Assembly: GCA_948562205.1 (NCBI GenBank) | Contig: CAOYAN010000037.1 | Span: 1 to 9,899 of the forward strand | Direction of reading: 5' to 3' | Length of the DNA stretch: 9,899 nt | Origin: an uncultured Clostridia bacterium | GTDB taxonomy: Bacteria; Bacillota; Clostridia; TANB77; CAG-465 | Part shown: positions 1 through 5,959 of the stretch, piece by piece | Numbering within the stretch: position 1 is the first letter of the stretch | Layout: every line of letters starts with the position of its first letter | Notes under the pieces: generated by a model | Databases searched by the model: none | The model's input: the letters and a program-made list of their open reading frames with translations, nothing else | Told to the model about the DNA's origin: nothing | Position numbers and translations under genes: made by a program

Positions 1-8
1 TCATATCT

Positions 9-683
9 ATGTGTGCCTTTGAGCCAAGCGAGAAAGGAATGAATTATTTTATGAATAATTTCGAAGTAGCTTTGAAAGTGACGCAATTTTTTCCTTTTAT
101 GAGAAAAAAAGAAAGACAATATTATATGCAAAGAGAAGAATATCAAAAAACAGAGAGAGAAACATTAGAAGAGAGAGAAAAAAGAAGAACACAGCCATGC
201 AAGCCCGCTCCTACTTTAAATGAAATTATGACAAAGAGAGGAGAAACTCCATCGGAAATTACCCAAAAATTTGTCAAATGGGTAAGGAAAAAAATTCTCA
301 ATGACAAAAAATGTTGTGGAATGGAAATTAGAGTTGCAGCTTGCAATTGGCCGGATTATGATTATGTTCCAAAATATGTTCCTACAATTTATACACTGTG
401 CTATAGGGGAAATGGTATTTCACCAGTAGAGAAGAACACTTTTATGGAAGTAATGGGAGCAAAAGAAAAGGAAGTAAAGTGCAAATTCATAAAAGATTTT
501 CTCACAGAAATTAACTTGAGAGATTTTCAAGCTATGATGCTTGAAGAGGATGTGGTTTGTGGAGTTTATGCTGCTGTTGGATGGGGCATTGTCATTACTA
601 TTTATCCCAGAGATTTGGCAGAAAATAAAAACCCTTCAGATTTGAGGACAGAACTCAAAAGACGTAGAGTTCCAATTATCTAA
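9..683 (+). CDS. Hypothetical protein, possibly 5'-partial
   Basis: I do not recognise this protein. From the ATG at 9 it is 224 residues, but no in-frame stop lies between the window edge and that ATG, so the gene may begin outside. Other in-frame ATGs are at 39 and 51; AAAGGA at 34-38 could serve the one at 51, with rather wide spacing, so the start is unresolved. Residues about 31-62 are a Lys/Glu/Arg-rich, probably helical or coiled-coil segment. The rest (about 75-224) looks like a compact soluble domain with several Cys and Trp and a hydrophobic patch near 189-198 (AAVGWGIVIT) that is short for a membrane helix. There is no signal peptide. Codons such as CCC, GCC and GGC are commoner here than in the AT-rich neighbours, which hints at a different origin. 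It ends in TAA, followed by a clear terminator. Coding is supported by length and a coherent protein; function is unknown. Confidence 0.7.
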   Translation: MCAFEPSEKGMNYFMNNFEVALKVTQFFPFMRKKERQYYMQREEYQKTERETLEEREKRRTQPCKPAPTLNEIMTKRGETPSEITQKFVKWVRKKILNDKKCCGMEIRVAACNWPDYDYVPKYVPTIYTLCYRGNGISPVEKNTFMEVMGAKEKEVKCKFIKDFLTEINLRDFQAMMLEEDVVCGVYAAVGWGIVITIYPRDLAENKNPSDLRTELKRRRVPII

Positions 684-744
684 TAAGTATATCAGATAAT
701 TTTGAAGTATATTGAATATTCTGTGTAAACTAAAATCAACAATT

Positions 745-780
745 CAGATACTATGATTAATTTTGTAGTATCTGTTTTTT
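745..780 (+). terminator. Intrinsic terminator of the first gene
   Basis: CAGATACTA (745-753) pairs perfectly with TAGTATCTG (766-774), a 9-bp stem around a 12-base loop, followed directly by six T (775-780). It lies about 60 bases after the stop codon at 681-683 and should end that transcript. Confidence 0.85.
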
Positions 781-970
781 ATTAAAATTTTTGTATTATA
801 TACCAAAAATGAGAAGATAGTTACAGCACTAGTCTAAACTTTAACATAACAACGTTGTATTTATATTATAACATTAAAATAATTTAAAGTAAAACTTATA
901 TTTGTTTAAGCTTAATTTTTAAATTTAAAGTAAATTATATGTTTTATTTTATAGAAAGTTGTCATAACAA

Positions 971-999
971 TTGAAAAAAAACGAATTTAATGATATAAT
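971..999 (+). promoter_or_regulatory. Sigma-A promoter of the nucleoside kinase
   Basis: TTGAAA (971-976), a 17-base spacer and a perfect TATAAT (994-999). Transcription should start near 1006, giving a leader of about 45 bases before the ATG at 1052. The spacer and upstream DNA are A/T-tract rich. Confidence 0.8.
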
Positions 1000-1041
1000 G
1001 TAGGAACAAATTTTTTATACAAATATTTTAATAAATTTTTT

Positions 1042-1048
1042 GGAGGTG
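1042..1048 (+). promoter_or_regulatory. Ribosome binding site that sets the kinase start
   Basis: GGAGGTG is a near-perfect Shine-Dalgarno sequence, with its GGAGG core 5 bases before the ATG at 1052. An in-frame TTG at 1040 overlaps this site, so it cannot be the real start. Confidence 0.9.
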
Positions 1049-1051
1049 CTT

Positions 1052-2704
1052 ATGTTAAATAACAGAGTAGAAGTAACATTTGAAAATGGTGTAAAAATTT
1101 TTGTTGAAGAAGAGACTACTGTACTTGATGCAATGAAAATTGCAAAAATAAAAGTAGAAGATGTTTTTTCTGTAATTGTAAATCATGAAGCAAGATCTAT
1201 TTATTATCCACTTATTGAGGACTCTACATGTAAATGTATAACATATAAAGATAGAGAGGGAGAGCGGATATATAGTAGAAGTTTAAAATTTATTTTACTT
1301 GCAGCATTATATAAATTATATCCTGAGGCAAAAGCAGAATTTACAAATAAAAATGGTAGAGATTATTTTGCTTTTTTTGAAAATTTTGAGCTTACAGAAG
1401 AAATTGTTGCAAATGTAAAATCTAAAATGCAGGAATTGATTGATGCAAATCTTAAAATTGAAAAGATTAAAGGTAGTAGAAGACGTATAATTAGATATTA
1501 TAAATTAAATAATAATACTGAAAAAATTGATGAAATTATGCGTGGTATTGGAGATACTTATACTATTTATGGTCTTGATGGATATTATAACTATCTCTTT
1601 GGTAATTTAGTACCATATACTGGATATATAAAAGGATTTGATTTAAAACTTTATCAAAAAGGTATTGCTCTTATGTTGCCTGAGAAAAACAATATAAATC
1701 TTGTAAAAGAAGAGTTTGAAACAAATAGGATTTTTGAACTCTCTCAAAAATTTGCAAGAGTTTGTAAAGTTACAGGAGTTAGGACTGTATCTGATTTAAA
1801 TGAAGCAGTTATAAATAATAGAATTGAAGAAGTAATAAGGCGTTCTGAACTTTATCATACAAGAGAAATTTTAAATATTGCTGAAAGAATTTTAAAATCA
1901 GATGCAAAAATTGTACTTCTTGCAGGACCTTCTTCTTCAGGAAAAACAACAACTGCACAAAGAGTTGCTGACGCACTTATGATTTATGGTAAGAATGCAA
2001 GTGTAATCAGTATGGATAATTATTTTAATGAGTTAGAAAATATTCCAATTGGTCCTGATGGTAAAAAAGATTATGAAACTTTTAAAAATATTGATCTTAA
2101 AGTATTCAAAACTCAAATGCTTGCGCTCCTTGATGGTGAATTAGTGACAATTCCAGAATATGATTTTAAAAATCATACGAAAATTTTTGGAAATAATAGG
2201 ATGAGACTTGGAGAAGAGGATATTATTATTATAGAGGGAATTCATGGACTAAATCCTCAAGCTTCTTATTTTATGCCCAAAAATGCAGTATTCAAGTTAT
2301 ATGTAAATCCAAGTGTTAGTATAAGGGATGATTCGGATAATATGTTATCATCTTCTGATTTAAGACTTATAAGAAGGGCTGTAAGAGATTATGCAAAAAG
2401 ACATATGCCCGTTGAATCTACATTCGAACTTTGGGAAAAGGTAAGAAAAGGTGATGAGGAAAATATTTTCCCATATGTAAATGAGGCAGATTATGTTTTT
2501 AATTCAGCTCTTATTTATGAAATGGGTGTTTTAAAACATGATGCAGTAAAACTTTTTAATGCAGTAAAAAAGAATAGCAGTAGTTGGCCTGAGGCAAGAA
2601 GGATACTTAAAAGGTTCGAGTCTTTTTTAGGTTTTGATGCAAATCTTGTACCATCTACATCTATTGTTAGAGAATTTATTGGTGGAGGTTGCTATAGAAC
2701 CTAA
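1052..2704 (+). CDS. Nucleoside (uridine-type) kinase with ThrRS-like TGS N-terminus
   Basis: Cytosolic P-loop kinase of the uridine kinase/phosphoribulokinase family, 550 residues, expected to phosphorylate a nucleoside (uridine or cytidine by homology) with ATP or GTP in pyrimidine salvage. The N-terminus (about 5-65) is a TGS-like ubiquitin-fold domain. It is followed to about 140 by a region resembling the second N-terminal domain of threonyl-tRNA synthetase (SRSLKFILLAALYKLYP, 75-91). The kinase domain starts near 285: Walker A GPSSSGKTT (292-300), SMDNYF (320-325) in the substrate-binding region, and EGIHGL (395-400) as the Walker B/lid-side motif. This long architecture is a known clostridial form, about 2.5 times the length of classical Udk. 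The start is set by the GGAGGTG at 1042. The gene stands alone with its own promoter and shares a hairpin with the convergent small gene. The family is certain; the exact substrate is inferred. Confidence 0.93.
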   Translation: MLNNRVEVTFENGVKIFVEEETTVLDAMKIAKIKVEDVFSVIVNHEARSIYYPLIEDSTCKCITYKDREGERIYSRSLKFILLAALYKLYPEAKAEFTNKNGRDYFAFFENFELTEEIVANVKSKMQELIDANLKIEKIKGSRRRIIRYYKLNNNTEKIDEIMRGIGDTYTIYGLDGYYNYLFGNLVPYTGYIKGFDLKLYQKGIALMLPEKNNINLVKEEFETNRIFELSQKFARVCKVTGVRTVSDLNEAVINNRIEEVIRRSELYHTREILNIAERILKSDAKIVLLAGPSSSGKTTTAQRVADALMIYGKNASVISMDNYFNELENIPIGPDGKKDYETFKNIDLKVFKTQMLALLDGELVTIPEYDFKNHTKIFGNNRMRLGEEDIIIIEGIHGLNPQASYFMPKNAVFKLYVNPSVSIRDDSDNMLSSSDLRLIRRAVRDYAKRHMPVESTFELWEKVRKGDEENIFPYVNEADYVFNSALIYEMGVLKHDAVKLFNAVKKNSSSWPEARRILKRFESFLGFDANLVPSTSIVREFIGGGCYRT

Positions 2705-2707
2705 AAA

Positions 2708-2742
2708 CAAATTATAGAGGGAAAATTTTTCCCTCTAATTTG
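2708..2742. terminator. Shared bidirectional terminator hairpin
   Basis: CAAATTA-TAGAGGG (2708-2721) pairs with CCCTCTAATTTG (2731-2742), a 12-bp stem with a 2-base bulge, extendable inward by A/T pairs (AAAA/TTTT). It sits exactly between the stop of the nucleoside kinase (2704) and that of the minus-strand gene (2743). Reading minus, it is followed by TTTTT (2707-2703). The T-run on the plus side is poorer, so it probably works best for the minus-strand gene. Confidence 0.75.
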
Positions 2743-2994
2743 TTATCCTTCAATTAATGCTTTACACCAGTTAGTACTTATTTCAAATTCAGTTATATAT
2801 GAAGAATTATCATCTAACAATTTACTTCCTTCTCGTACAACTTGAACTTTTATCATTCCTAAATCATTTTTAGTAGTTATCTCCTTTACAAATCCTTGAC
2901 GTTTTAAATTTGTATTAAATTGAATTACATACATTCCTTCAGAAACTAAAGTTCCATAATGGTCTTTTACCAAATTGCTATTTTCTTGAAACAT
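2743..2994 (-). CDS. Small hypothetical protein, 83 aa
   Basis: I do not recognise a family. The start is the ATG at 2994-2992, preceded 5 bases away by a full AAGGAGG (3006-3000); a longer frame reaching to 3072 would run back through this site and the promoter and is not credible. The 83-residue product is soluble, with no signal peptide or membrane segment. The pattern GMYVIQF...RQGFVKEI...LGMIKVQVV (20-53) reads as alternating short beta strands around glycines, as in small SH3-like/KOW barrels. That is a shape inference only. One Cys and one Trp sit near the C-terminus (NWCKALIEG, 75-83). It has its own extended -10 promoter and shares a terminator hairpin with the convergent kinase gene, so it is a single-gene unit. 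The strong translation signals argue for a real, well-expressed gene. Confidence 0.82.
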   Translation of the reverse strand: MFQENSNLVKDHYGTLVSEGMYVIQFNTNLKRQGFVKEITTKNDLGMIKVQVVREGSKLLDDNSSYITEFEISTNWCKALIEG

Positions 2995-2999
2995 GAAAT

Positions 3000-3006
3000 C
3001 CTCCTT
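3000..3006 (-). promoter_or_regulatory. Ribosome binding site that sets the small-gene start
   Basis: Read on the minus strand, AAGGAGG lies 5 bases upstream of the ATG at 2994. It fixes the protein at 83 residues and excludes the upstream in-frame ATG at 3072. Confidence 0.88.
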
Positions 3007-3043
3007 AATTATTAAATTAGTAGTTATATTATTTTGTGTAAAT

Positions 3044-3072
3044 ATTATAGCATAGATTACATAATAATACAA
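3044..3072 (-). promoter_or_regulatory. Extended -10 promoter of the small gene
   Basis: On the minus strand, TTGTAT (3072-3067), 17 bases, then TATAAT (3049-3044) preceded by TGC, giving the extended form TGnTATAAT. It lies about 40 bases upstream of the AAGGAGG site. Confidence 0.75.
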
Positions 3073-3127
3073 TGATTAGATATAAAGTATTTTAGAGGTA
3101 AATTTTTGGGTAACTTTTTGTTTTATA

Positions 3128-3156
3128 TTGTATGATTTTTGCATATATGTTATAAT
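3128..3156 (+). promoter_or_regulatory. Extended -10 promoter of the flippase gene
   Basis: TTGTAT (3128-3133), 17 bases, then TATAAT (3151-3156) preceded by TGT (extended -10). Its -35 hexamer is identical to that of the divergent promoter at 3044-3072. Transcription should start near 3163. Confidence 0.75.
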
Positions 3157-3182
3157 AAAAAAGCAAAATGAGTAAATTAATA

Positions 3183-3188
3183 AAGGAG
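3183..3188 (+). promoter_or_regulatory. Ribosome binding site before a TTG start
   Basis: AAGGAG stands 11 bases before the TTG at 3200, somewhat far. The ATG at 3189 abuts the site, is out of frame and closes after six codons. The next in-frame ATG (3224) is too distant and would remove conserved N-terminal residues, so TTG at 3200 is the best start. The weak start and long spacing suggest modest translation. Confidence 0.65.
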
Positions 3189-3199
3189 ATGATATATTT

Positions 3200-4804
3200 T
3201 TGGCTGTAAAAAAACAAACATTTATGAATGGGGTACTAGTTATAATGGTATCTCAGGTTGTAATAAAAGTTATGGGGTTTTTGTATCGTATTATTCTTAC
3301 AAATTTTCCACAGTTTTCAAATGAGGGAAATAGTTATTATGGATCAGGATATCAAATATATACATTTATACTTGCAATAGCTACAATGGGTATTCCAAAT
3401 ACTATGTCAAAACTTATATCTGAAAAACTTGCAGTAGGTGACAGAAGAGGTGCCCATAAAATATTTAGAACTGCTATGGGACTTTTTACATTTATAGCAG
3501 TACTATTTTCATTAACATTATTTTTTGGATCAGGGTATATTTCTACTAATATACTACATAATCCAGGTGTTAAATATACTCTTATGGCACTATCTCCTGC
3601 TATAATATTTGTTGCTATGTCAGCAGTACTTAGAGGATATTTTGTAGGAATGCAAAATATGATGGAGTATAGTAAGGCTCAAATATTAGAACAAATAATA
3701 AATAGTGTATTTTCAGTTATATTTGTTATGATGTTATTTGGTACAAATGATCCAGCGATAATGGCAGCAGGATCTACACTTGCTACAACAGTTGCAACTT
3801 CTAGTGCATTCTTTTATTTACTATTATATTATAATAAAAATAAAAAGGATATATGGAGAGATATAAAAAAATCTCAAAAGTTTGCAATTGATTCTAAAAA
3901 TAAAATAATTAAAAAGCTTATATCTTATGTTATACCAATAGCTTTAGGTAGTGTTGTATCAGCTCTTGCAGGTGTTATTGATGTTGTAACAGTTGTTGAT
4001 GGATTACAAAAGGCTGGGCTCTCACTTCAAGAAGCAAATGATAAGTTTGGTATAATTGTTGGAAAAGTAGACATACTAAATGCAGTACCAATGTCAATAA
4101 ATGTAGCATTTTCAGTAGCATTAGTACCATTTATTTCCGCTGCTATGGCAAGGCACAGAAAAGATGAAGCAGTAAAAAAGATTAACTCTTCACTTAAGAT
4201 ATCTTCACTTATAGCACTACCTTGCACTTTTGGTCTTTGTATACTTGCAAAGCCTATATTTGAACTTATATTCCCAAATTCAGTTGATGGATATAATTTG
4301 TTGCAAATACAGTGCTGGCAACTTATATTTGCAGTTCTTGCACAAACTGTGTATGGATCACTTCAAGGACTTGGAAAACTCTATGTTCCTGGTGTATGTT
4401 TAATTATTGGTGCAATTGTAAAATATGTAATGAATGTTACATTAACACCTGTATATCAAGAGTATATACCTGTAATATCTAGTGTGACATATAATGTTAT
4501 ATCTTGTGTTCTTGCATTTATAATATTATTTAAAGTTTTAAAAGAAAAACCAAATATAAAAGAGATATTTATAAAGCCTTTAATGGCAACACTCGCAATG
4601 TCTCTTGTTACAATTATAGTATATAATGGTTTGGGTTACATAAATGTAACTGGCAATGTAAATACGATTATAACTATTTGTATAGCAGTTGTAGCATATA
4701 TAGCATTTACATTAATGTTTGGTGTACTTAATTCTGATGAAATTGCACAGCTACCTTATGGTAACAAGATATGTAAAGTACTTAAAAACAAGAAAAAAAA
4801 GTGA
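3200..4804 (+). CDS. SpoVB/YtgP/MurJ-like oligosaccharide flippase
   Basis: A 534-residue integral membrane protein of the MOP superfamily (polysaccharide biosynthesis/MurJ-like branch), expected to move a lipid-linked sugar precursor such as lipid II or a polysaccharide repeat unit across the cytoplasmic membrane. The hydrophobic profile shows about 14 membrane helices in two halves, separated by a charged cytoplasmic stretch near 210-235. Family marks include the N-terminal basic segment followed by VSQVVIKVMGFLYRI (17-31) and ATMGIPNTMSKLISE (61-75). A central Arg/Lys-rich loop lies near 314-330, and the tail is very basic. Length matches the family (about 500-550). The TTG start is supported by the ribosome binding site and the conserved N-terminus. 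Its stop (TGA) lies 18 bases before the HU promoter and I see no terminator between, so some readthrough into HU is likely. Whether it is the essential lipid II flippase or a capsule-type or sporulation-type paralogue cannot be told from sequence. Confidence 0.9.
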   Translation: MAVKKQTFMNGVLVIMVSQVVIKVMGFLYRIILTNFPQFSNEGNSYYGSGYQIYTFILAIATMGIPNTMSKLISEKLAVGDRRGAHKIFRTAMGLFTFIAVLFSLTLFFGSGYISTNILHNPGVKYTLMALSPAIIFVAMSAVLRGYFVGMQNMMEYSKAQILEQIINSVFSVIFVMMLFGTNDPAIMAAGSTLATTVATSSAFFYLLLYYNKNKKDIWRDIKKSQKFAIDSKNKIIKKLISYVIPIALGSVVSALAGVIDVVTVVDGLQKAGLSLQEANDKFGIIVGKVDILNAVPMSINVAFSVALVPFISAAMARHRKDEAVKKINSSLKISSLIALPCTFGLCILAKPIFELIFPNSVDGYNLLQIQCWQLIFAVLAQTVYGSLQGLGKLYVPGVCLIIGAIVKYVMNVTLTPVYQEYIPVISSVTYNVISCVLAFIILFKVLKEKPNIKEIFIKPLMATLAMSLVTIIVYNGLGYINVTGNVNTIITICIAVVAYIAFTLMFGVLNSDEIAQLPYGNKICKVLKNKKKK

Positions 4805-4822
4805 GAAAAAAGCTGAAAAGTG

Positions 4823-4851
4823 TTGACAATATTGAGCATTTGTAGTATATT
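4823..4851 (+). promoter_or_regulatory. Strong sigma-A promoter of HU
   Basis: A perfect TTGACA (4823-4828), 17 bases and TATATT (4846-4851), the best -35 in the window. Start near 4858 gives a leader of about 25 bases. This fits the high expression expected for HU. Confidence 0.88.
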
Positions 4852-4883
4852 CTAAATGTAATCTTAAATAGGAGGGATTTATA

Positions 4884-5162
4884 ATGAACAAAGCTGAATT
4901 AATAGCTAAAATTGCTGAAGAAAGCAAATTAACAAAAAAAGCAGCTGAAACTGCTTTAGATGCATTCGTAACTAGCGTTGAAGGTGCATTAAAAAATGGT
5001 GAAAAAGTTCAATTAGTAGGTTTTGGAACTTTCGAAGTTAGAGAAAGAGCTGCTAGAAAAGGTAGAAATCCACAAACTAAAGCTGAAATCAAAATACCAG
5101 CTTCTAAAGCACCAGTTTTCAAAGCAGGAAAAGCTTTAAAAGAATTAGTAAACAAAAAATAA
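4884..5162 (+). CDS. hup: HU family DNA-binding protein
   Basis: A 92-residue histone-like protein that should dimerise and bend or compact chromosomal DNA. The N-terminal helical pair (MNKAELIAKIAEESKLTKK, 1-19) is typical. The GFGTFEVRERAARKGRNPQT segment (46-65) forms the beta arm, with the intercalating proline at 63, and ends in the helix FKAGKALKELVN (79-90). Full length for the family. The usual GKEI after RNPQT is KAEI here, a minor variation. An AGGAGGG ribosome binding site (4870-4876) lies 7 bases before the ATG. Codon choice (GCT, GAA, AAA, TTA, few rare codons) is more uniform than in neighbours, as expected of a very highly expressed gene. It has its own consensus promoter and a strong terminator. 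It sits just after a SpoVB-like flippase, an association familiar in Clostridia, although the usual intervening mazG is missing here. Confidence 0.97.
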   Translation: MNKAELIAKIAEESKLTKKAAETALDAFVTSVEGALKNGEKVQLVGFGTFEVRERAARKGRNPQTKAEIKIPASKAPVFKAGKALKELVNKK

Positions 5163-5177
5163 TTTTGTTTAATATAT

Positions 5178-5235
5178 CACGGGAATTTAATAAGATTGTA
5201 GTAAAGTATGATTTTATTAAATTCCCGTGGTTTTT
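5178..5235 (+). terminator. Intrinsic terminator of HU
   Basis: CACGGGAATTTAATAA (5178-5193) pairs perfectly with its complement at 5214-5229, a 16-bp stem with a 20-base loop, followed by G and five T (5231-5235). It is 15 bases past the HU stop. The T-run is on the plus side only, so it serves HU rather than mscL. Confidence 0.92.
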
Positions 5236-5239
5236 CATG

Positions 5240-5274
5240 AAAAATAAACAAGAAGTACACTTGTTACTTCTTGT
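5240..5274 (-). terminator. mscL: Intrinsic terminator of mscL, overlapping its stop codon
   Basis: On the minus strand ACAAGAAGTA (5274-5265) pairs perfectly with TACTTCTTGT (5257-5248) around a 7-base loop, followed by TTATTTTT (5247-5240). The 5' arm is made of the last codons of mscL (His-Lys-Lys and most of the stop), so coding sequence and terminator are shared. Confidence 0.85.
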
Positions 5275-5878
5275 GATTTTCCTTATTTATATACTTTTTA
5301 CTATTATTTTTCTTTTTTTGATTTTCATCTTTTGAAACATTTTTATTAATAGTTTCTATATCTTTTTTCTCATTTAAGTTACTTGTACAAAATGCACATC
5401 TAGTAGCTTTTATAGGTATACTACTTAAACAATATGGACATTCTTTTGTTTTCTTTTCATTTGTTTTGGCATCTTTTTTATTTGATGCAGATATTATTTT
5501 TACAATAATAAAAAGTACAATAGATACTATAAAAAAGTTAAGGATAGCATTTATAAGTGTTCCATAGTTTAGAGTTATAGCACCTGCTGCTTTTGCCTCC
5601 TCAAGTGTTGAAAAAGTTCCACCTTTTAGTGTAATAAATAAAGTTGATAGATCAACATTACTTGTAAGTAGACTTACAAGTGGAGTAATAGTAGAAGATA
5701 CTATTGTATTAACAATATTAGTAAAAGCACTACCAATAACAACACCAATAGCCATATCTATTACGTTTCCTTTAATAGCGAATTTTTTGTAATCATTTAC
5801 TGCTTTTTTAGCCATTTCTTTTGTTTTATTTTCTTTTTCTTTTATAATCTCTAATGTTTCTTTTTTGTTTTTTCCCAT
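5264..5878 (-). CDS. mscL: Large-conductance mechanosensitive channel with C-terminal zinc ribbon
   Basis: MscL, the homopentameric membrane pore that opens under membrane tension to release solutes on osmotic downshock. It is 204 residues, against about 120-150 for classical MscL. The conserved start of TM1 is at 33-52 (FAIKGNVIDMAIGVVIGSAF); TM1 runs to about 66, the extracellular loop spans 72-105, and TM2 is about 106-130 (NAILNFFIVSIVLFIIVKII). The extra length is at both ends. There is a charged 30-residue N-terminal leader. After TM2 comes a four-cysteine ribbon, CPYC (147-150) and CAFC (161-164), then a Lys/Asn-rich tail of 40 residues. The start at 5878 is supported by GGTGAT (5890-5885) 6 bases upstream; Met22 lacks a good site. 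Zinc ribbons on MscL occur in some Firmicutes; their role is not known to me. The gene is a single unit, convergent with HU. Confidence 0.93.
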   Translation of the reverse strand: MGKNKKETLEIIKEKENKTKEMAKKAVNDYKKFAIKGNVIDMAIGVVIGSAFTNIVNTIVSSTITPLVSLLTSNVDLSTLFITLKGGTFSTLEEAKAAGAITLNYGTLINAILNFFIVSIVLFIIVKIISASNKKDAKTNEKKTKECPYCLSSIPIKATRCAFCTSNLNEKKDIETINKNVSKDENQKKKNNSKKYINKENHKK

Positions 5879-5896
5879 ATTTTAATCACCATATGT

Positions 5897-5925
5897 ATTG
5901 TATAATAAAATAGTGGAAAAATCAA
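5897..5925 (-). promoter_or_regulatory. Candidate mscL promoter
   Basis: On the minus strand TTGATT (5925-5920), 17 bases, TACAAT (5902-5897). Transcription would begin near 5890, right at the GGTGAT site, so the leader would be very short. It sits immediately after the upstream gene's terminator, which makes a promoter here necessary. Confidence 0.5.
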
Positions 5926-5926
5926 G

Positions 5927-5955
5927 AAAAAAGACTGGAGATGTACTCCAGCCTT
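5927..5955 (-). terminator. Intrinsic terminator of the repeat-protein gene
   Basis: On the minus strand AAGGCTGGAG (5955-5946) pairs with CTCCAGTCTT (5940-5931), 10 bp with one G-U pair and a 5-base loop, running into six T (5932-5927). It starts 4 bases after the stop codon and separates this gene from mscL. Confidence 0.92.
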
Positions 5956-5959
5956 TAGA

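Larger units (their letters stand above)
684..1051. other. AT-rich intergenic spacer
   Basis: The spacer holds the terminator of the upstream gene near its left end and the promoter and ribosome binding site of the nucleoside kinase near its right end. The roughly 190 bases between them (781-970) are very AT-rich. I see no open frame, tRNA or riboswitch-like structure there. A 10-base palindrome (ACAACGTTGT, 849-858) is the only notable word, and I give it no function. Confidence 0.7.

Noticed and set aside
143..346. Minus-strand open frame of 67 codons
   Set aside because: It lies wholly inside the gene at 9-683, has no ribosome binding site and shows no recognisable protein features; a shadow frame.
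849..970. Possible operator words: ACAACGTTGT (849-858) and TTGT-CATA-ACAA (959-970) just before the kinase -35
   Set aside because: The arms are only 4-5 bases and the two sites are about 100 bases apart in very AT-rich DNA; no regulator gene is nearby.
2995..3072. N-terminal extension of the small minus-strand protein to an ATG at 3072
   Set aside because: The stretch contains the TATAAT box and the AAGGAGG site of the gene itself; the start at 2994 is far better.
3189..3209. Six-codon ATG frame overlapping the flippase start, considered as a coupling leader peptide
   Set aside because: The ATG abuts the AAGGAG site with no spacing, so it is unlikely to be translated; it ends just past the TTG by chance.
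4027..4227. Minus-strand open frame of 66 codons inside the flippase gene
   Set aside because: Antisense to a conserved membrane-protein gene, without its own promoter or ribosome binding site.
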